Shown: in pieces, positions 7,642 through 10,890 of the stretch
Numbering within the stretch: the stretch's first letter is position 1
How the letters are laid out: every line of letters begins with the position of its first letter
Assembly: GCA_037447655.1 (NCBI GenBank)
Contig: JBBHKE010000542.1
Span: 64,001-74,890, forward strand
Source of the DNA: Zygnema cylindricum
Taxonomy: Eukaryota > Streptophyta > Zygnematophyceae > Zygnematales > Zygnemataceae
Direction: 5' to 3'
Length of the DNA: 10,890 bases
Position numbers and translations under genes: made by a program
The notes under the pieces: model-generated
Seen by the model: only the letters and a program-made list of their open reading frames with translations
Told to the model about the DNA's origin: nothing
Databases searched by the model: none

Positions 7642-8125
7642 GGGAAGATGGAGTCCAACACCAAAAGTCAGTTCCAAAAAACCCGGAACAGAATGGGGTA
7701 GTTGAAAGATTAAATAGAACACTAAGTGATAGTGCTAGAAGTATGTTGTCAGATAAGAAGATAGGAAAATGGTTTTGGGCCGAAGCAATGAATTGTGCTA
7801 ATTACCTCAAAAATAGAGTTCTTACTTTAGCGGTAAAAGGATAAACACCTTATGAGAGAGAGACAGGCCGGAAACCAGACATATCTCATTTAAAGGTTTT
7901 CGACAGTTAAGTGTTCAGTCTAGATACAGATCGGTCTAATTGGAAGCTATATCCTAAAGGAAAACTAGGGTACTTATTAGGATATGATGAGGATGTAAAA
8001 GGATACAGAATTTATGATCTTAAAAGGTAAGATCTAATCTTAGTAAAGCATCTAGTAGTTATGAATGAAGGAAATTTTGTGGATCCCTTCAAAAATACAA
8101 AGTCAGAAAAATCAGATTTGAGTCA
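7638..8125 (+). pseudogene. pol: E3 pol, integrase C-terminal part
   Basis: In the frame following the deletion, QNGVVERLNRTL carries the third catalytic acid, then MLSDKKIGKWFWAEAM and NCANYLKNRVL follow. Stops interrupt at TAA 7842-7844 (E1 has CAA), TAA 7908-7910 and TAA 8028-8030. Between them the homology to E1 (YERETGRKPDISHLKVF, then LGYLLGYDEDVKG) is continuous. A further frameshift lies at about 8085-8125, close to the segment also damaged in E1. Confidence 0.88.
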
Positions 8126-9247
8126 TAAAATTCCAATGAATTTTAGCTTCCTATTTATCCTGGTTTTAGAGAAGATGACATTCTTATAAGTACAAATCAG
8201 ACCAAGAAGGACTCGCTCGCGGAAACTCGAGTGACAACTCTACCCAAAGCGAATGACTTGGTGGAAATTGATTCGGAATCGAGGGACAGGGGAGAAGCCG
8301 AGATTGTTCGAAAGAACCCACGGGAACCATCTATTTCAGCCAGAGATTTTGAGGGAGGAAGGAGAAGTAGCAAAAGGTTGCAAGAAAAACAGGTTAATAA
8401 CAAGGTAGCAAAACTATCTCATCCGTATTAACCTCGTACTTATGGAGAGGCGATGAATTGTCCAGAAATGAACCGGTGGAAGACAACCATCAATGAGGAG
8501 ATGGCCTCAAATATGGCAGCCAATACTTGGGAGCTGGTGGATTGTTCACCTAACCAAAAACTAATCGGTTGTAAGTAGGTGTTCAAATTAAAATTGAACC
8601 CAGATAAAATAATTGAGTGCTACAAGGCCCGGATTGTGGCAAAACGATTTACACAAAAAGAGGGAATCCACTAAGAGGAAACCTTTGCCCTGGTCGTCAG
8701 ATTTCCCTCCGTCTGCATACTTCTCAGTTTGGCAGCAGTGGAAGACATGAAGGTGCACCAAATGGACATCAAGACAACCTTTTTGCAAGGATAATTGGAA
8801 GAGGAGATCTTCATGCGACAACCCGAAGGATTTGTGGAGCAAGGAGAGGAGAAGAAGGTATGCCGACGAATTAAATCTTTTTATGGTTTGAAACAGGCGC
8901 CTCGACAGTTGAATAAGAATCTTGATGAGTTTCTTACCGGTATGGGATATATACAGATCAGCTCAAATCGCTCAATCTATGTTTTTGAAGATAAGAAAGG
9001 TGTCATTTGTATTGCAATTTATGTTGATGATTTGTTTGTTTAAAGTAAATCAATGGACAAAATAAATAAACTGAAAACCGATCTTAAGGGGAGATTTGAG
9101 ATGAAGGATAGGGGGGAGGCAAGATATATTTTAAGAATTCAAGTAGAAAGAAACCGAGAAAGAAAGATTATAAGACTAACTCATAAAAAAGAAATAGGGA
9201 ATATGTTGAAAAAAAATCATATGGATAAGGTAACTGAATGGAGTTAA
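8126..9247 (+). pseudogene. pol: E3 pol, reverse transcriptase
   Basis: One frame carries the acidic linker (LVEIDSESRDRGEAE), then the RT N-terminus, MDIKTTFLQG, YGLKQAPRQLNKNLDEFL and the active-site YVDD at 9020-9031. It ends near KKEIGNMLKKNHMDK. Stops are TAG 8144, TAA 8429, TAG 8576 (a tryptophan codon in E1), TAA 8672, TAA 8792 and TAA 9041. A deletion of roughly 17 bases near 9230, relative to E1, causes a frameshift into TAA 9245. The catalytic aspartates survive although the gene cannot be translated as a unit. Confidence 0.9.
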
Positions 9248-10019
9248 AGAAGGAAATCAAAGGGAGTGTGGAAAAAGGAATCATAATCTTAGACGAAGAA
9301 TTAGGTCTTGAAGAATAAAAGTTCATGCAGACTATTCCTTACAGGCAAGTATTGGGAAGCTTAATCTATTTTATGAATTGTACCCGGCCGAATTTGGCTA
9401 CAGCTGTAGGAGTGTTGAGTAGAAGTCTAAATGCTCCAACTAAGAGAGATTTTGAGGCATCTAAAAGAGTCTTTAGATATTTGATAGGAACTAGGGATCT
9501 ATGGTTGCATTAGGTGGGGGGAAAACTGACATCACTACCTGGAGTGATGCCAGTTATGGTGAAGCTCGGATGAGGAGATGTACTTCTGGATATATGTTAC
9601 ATGAGGGTGAAAGGGCTTGTTAGTAGAGTAGCAAACAGCAAAATGTTATAACTCAGTCCACCATGGAGGTTGGGTATATGGCCTCTTGCTCTTGTGTAAA
9701 AAAATTGATGTGGGTCAAGTATTTACTTTGTGAGCTTGGTCACCTTAAGAGTGGTTTGCAAAAAACTTTTTGGGATAATCGGGCAGCAATCACTATTGCT
9801 GCCAATCCTAAACATCATTTTAAAGCCAAACACATGGACATTAGACTCAGCTTTGTAAGAGAGAAGGTAGAAAACAAAATAATCAGTTTAGAGTACAGAC
9901 CAGATAGCGAGATGGTAGCAGATATGATGACCAAACCTATGCCTTCCCCTAAGCTAATATTTTGCATTGAGAAGTGTGGTCTGAAATTAAAGAGTGATTA
10001 TAAAATAACAGGAGTGTAA
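9238..10019 (+). pseudogene. pol: E3 pol, RNase H
   Basis: This runs from the linker after RT (ATG GAG TTA at 9238) through FMQTIPYRQVLGSLIYFMN and RYLIGTRDLWLH. It then crosses a frameshift near 9511-9530 into TTWSDASYGEARMRRCTSGY. Stops are TAA 9316, TAG 9511 and a tandem TAG TAG at 9621-9626, where E1 has TGC TGG. The RNase H motif reads STMEVGY instead of STMEAEY, so one acidic residue is replaced by glycine. WDNRAAI and KHMDIRLSFVREKVE are preserved. The final open frame runs to TAA 10017-10019, overlapping the LTR tip. Confidence 0.9.
10004..10014 (+). other. E3 polypurine tract
   Basis: AATAACAGGAG directly precedes the TGTAAAAAATAATGG tip of the 3' LTR. It is at the same place as AATAAGGGAAG in E1, with an interruption by C that may have reduced its use. 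Confidence 0.75.
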
Positions 10020-10270
10020 AAAATAATGGTTTTTAAGTATTTCCTTAGTCTAAAATGAAATGCAGAAAAGAAGCCAAGGCATACTGTGTTGAAATCACTA
10101 AATTTATAAAGTAAAAACTAGGTTTGAATAGCTTAGTAGAAAAAGAAAGAAAGAGCGCAAGCAGTCTGCCTCCACCCATTTTTCTCTATCCCCCATCTTT
10201 GTTGTATCATTGAAGGAGAGAGAGAGAGTAGTGGAACCATTGCTGCCTCGGCTCCATAGGCAAGACTAAA

Positions 10271-10288
10271 GAGTGACTAAAGTCACTC
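10271..10288. repeat. 8-bp perfect inverted repeat in E3 U3
   Basis: GAGTGACT (10271-10278) and AGTCACTC (10281-10288) are separated by AA. They lie 12 bases from the minihelix-like structure. No equivalent perfect palindrome is seen in E1 or E2, so it may be copy-specific. Confidence 0.6.
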
Positions 10289-10294
10289 TCGAAT

Positions 10295-10350
10295 AAAAAG
10301 GCTGAGTCCGGTAGGACTCGAACCTCCAGCTAGCAAAGCGCGGCCTAGCC
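10295..10350 (-). other. Antisense tRNA-like structure with TTTTT run in E3 LTR
   Basis: On the minus strand GGCTAGGCCG (10350-10341) can pair with CGGACTCAGCC (10310-10300) over nine pairs, with one mismatch and one bulge. After a 13-base linker comes the most tRNA-like hairpin of the set: GGAGG, loop TTCGAGT, CCTAC (10327-10311, 4 of 5 pairs). The loop is a canonical T loop and GGTTCGAGTCC is a good Pol III B box. A TTTTT run (10299-10295), the usual Pol III stop signal, follows immediately. Full D and anticodon arms with tRNA spacing are absent, so this is not a normal tRNA gene. Confidence 0.6.
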
Positions 10351-10631
10351 GTCAGCTATAACCAGTCTGTCGTAGAAGATCGTTAAGTTACATAAGGTTT
10401 GATAAATATTTAAAATGTAGTATGATCTTAAAACCGATTAACTAAAATATGAACAAAAGAAAATAGAACTAGTTAATATTTAGTGCGAACTTCATTCCGC
10501 ACGAAACAAATGAATCGGACATTCGTTTCGACGAGTAACATTCAATGTCGGATTTCATCCAACAGCATATATCGCTAGCGGGATTCGAGAATGGTCACTT
10601 TGGCGTTTTTGAACGTGGCATGACCTGGCGC

Positions 10632-10637
10632 CACGTG
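10632..10637. promoter_or_regulatory. G-box CACGTG in E3 U3
   Basis: The context is GCGCCACGTGCAAGGAT, followed by AACATTTGGTTG as in E2. It is about 238 bp upstream of the TATA site. Confidence 0.6.
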
Positions 10638-10673
10638 CAAGGATAACATTTGGTTGTAGGAATTTTGAAGAAC

Positions 10674-10774
10674 GTACAAACGAGTGGAAGGTTAACACGC
10701 GTCCACTCAGCGGCCTTATCGTACACAGGCCGTACAGAAAGGACTTTGACCGTGTTACCTGTTTTGTAAGGTAC
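10674..10774. promoter_or_regulatory. GTAC motif cluster in E3 U3
   Basis: GTAC starts at 10674, 10721, 10732 and 10771, between the G-box and the TATA site. It is the weakest of the three clusters, consistent with E3 being the oldest copy. Confidence 0.4.
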
Positions 10775-10869
10775 AGTTATTTCATTGGTTCATACTGTAG
10801 TAGATAGGGGTTGTGGGGGTTAGGACTTAGCATCTTTTTAGACAGTCACCTCTTTCTTTGAGAGTTTAG

Positions 10870-10876
10870 TATATAT
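10870..10876 (+). promoter_or_regulatory. E3 LTR TATA box
   Basis: TATATAT lies at the position aligned with TATAAAATA of E2, close to the window end. Confidence 0.5.
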
Positions 10877-10890
10877 TGGCATTTTTGCCA

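Larger units (their letters stand above)
7139..10890 (+). mobile_element. E3: copia-type retrotransposon, 3' part, oldest of the nest
   Basis: This begins abruptly inside the integrase region (equivalent to MFRLVL of E1) next to the E2 LTR tip. It continues through integrase, RT, RNase H, a polypurine tract and the U3 of a 3' LTR running off the window. It aligns with E1 pol in the opposite orientation, at about 85% identity in a 74-base sample (9661 onward). It carries about a dozen premature stops and several frameshifts, more than E1. The missing gag and protease part should lie left of the window, beyond E1 and E2. Confidence 0.92.
10015..10890 (+). repeat. E3 3' LTR, partial (U3 part)
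   Basis: This starts TGTAAAAAATAATGG after the polypurine tract and aligns with the E1 and E2 LTRs read on their own sense strand. It contains a conserved block near the tip (10036-10056), a GA-rich run near 10215, the palindrome 10271-10288, the antisense minihelix-like structure 10300-10350, a G-box 10632-10637, four GTAC motifs (10674-10774) and a TATA site 10870-10876. The window ends at TTTTTGCCA, just where E2 continues into the CCATAACTTA block, so R and U5 are outside. Confidence 0.9.

Noticed and set aside
10300-10325. Hammerhead-ribozyme-like string (CTGA, a short GTCC/GGAC stem, then GAA)
   Set aside because: The full CUGAUGA core and the cleavage-site stems are missing. The stretch is better explained as the complement of a T-arm-like hairpin.
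10300-10375. A genuine tRNA gene on the minus strand
   Set aside because: A B box and T arm are present, but a matching 7-bp acceptor at normal distance and standard D and anticodon arms are not found.
6300-10890. Reading 6300-7138 and 10015-10890 as the LTR pair of one plus-strand element
   Set aside because: The two LTRs are in opposite orientation, and the first is followed on its own strand by E2 gag. True LTR pairs are direct repeats.
1-10890. Bacterial operon, CRISPR array or phage content
   Set aside because: No ribosome-binding sites, arrays or prokaryotic genes are seen; all recognisable coding homology is to copia gag-pol.

Overview
This is non-coding, repeat-derived eukaryotic DNA, most likely from a plant genome. 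It consists entirely of decayed Ty1/copia-type LTR retrotransposons. Support comes from the copia order (gag, protease, integrase, reverse transcriptase with a YVDD box, RNase H), LTR termini beginning TGT next to polypurine tracts, CACGTG G-boxes in the LTR promoters, and many nonsense and frameshift lesions. No host gene is visible, and the exact species and lineage cannot be read from the sequence.

Three related but diverged elements are nested inside one another. E1 (1-5789, minus strand) shows part of its 3' LTR (1-459), a polypurine tract, a full but broken gag-pol (473-4803), a leader, and a complete 5' LTR (about 4857-5789). E1 sits inside the gag gene of E2. Only the 5' end of E2 is in the window (5790-7138, minus strand): a gag fragment that stops exactly at the E1 boundary, then its 5' LTR (about 6190-7138). 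E2 in turn sits inside the integrase region of E3 (7139-10890, plus strand), which supplies the rest of integrase, RT, RNase H, a polypurine tract and the U3 part of its 3' LTR. The missing halves of E2 and E3 should lie to the left of this window, in mirrored order.

Decay fits the nesting. E3, the oldest host, has about a dozen premature stops and at least four frameshifts. E1, the youngest, has eight in-frame stops and two frameshifts, and its two LTRs differ at 23 of 449 aligned sites. The visible E2 gag fragment is still open.

The most unusual signal is in the LTRs. All three elements carry, antisense to the element and at the same place in U3, a structure shaped like a tRNA acceptor/T-arm minihelix: a long outer stem, a short linker, and a 5-bp/7-base T-arm-like hairpin joined directly to the 3' strand of the outer stem. 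The outer stem differs between E1 and E2 by two paired, compensating substitutions, and E3 keeps a 9-pair version followed by a TTTTT run. The U3 regions also share a G-box about 225-240 bp upstream of the TATA site, clusters of GTAC motifs, and a conserved block about 22 bp from the LTR tip.
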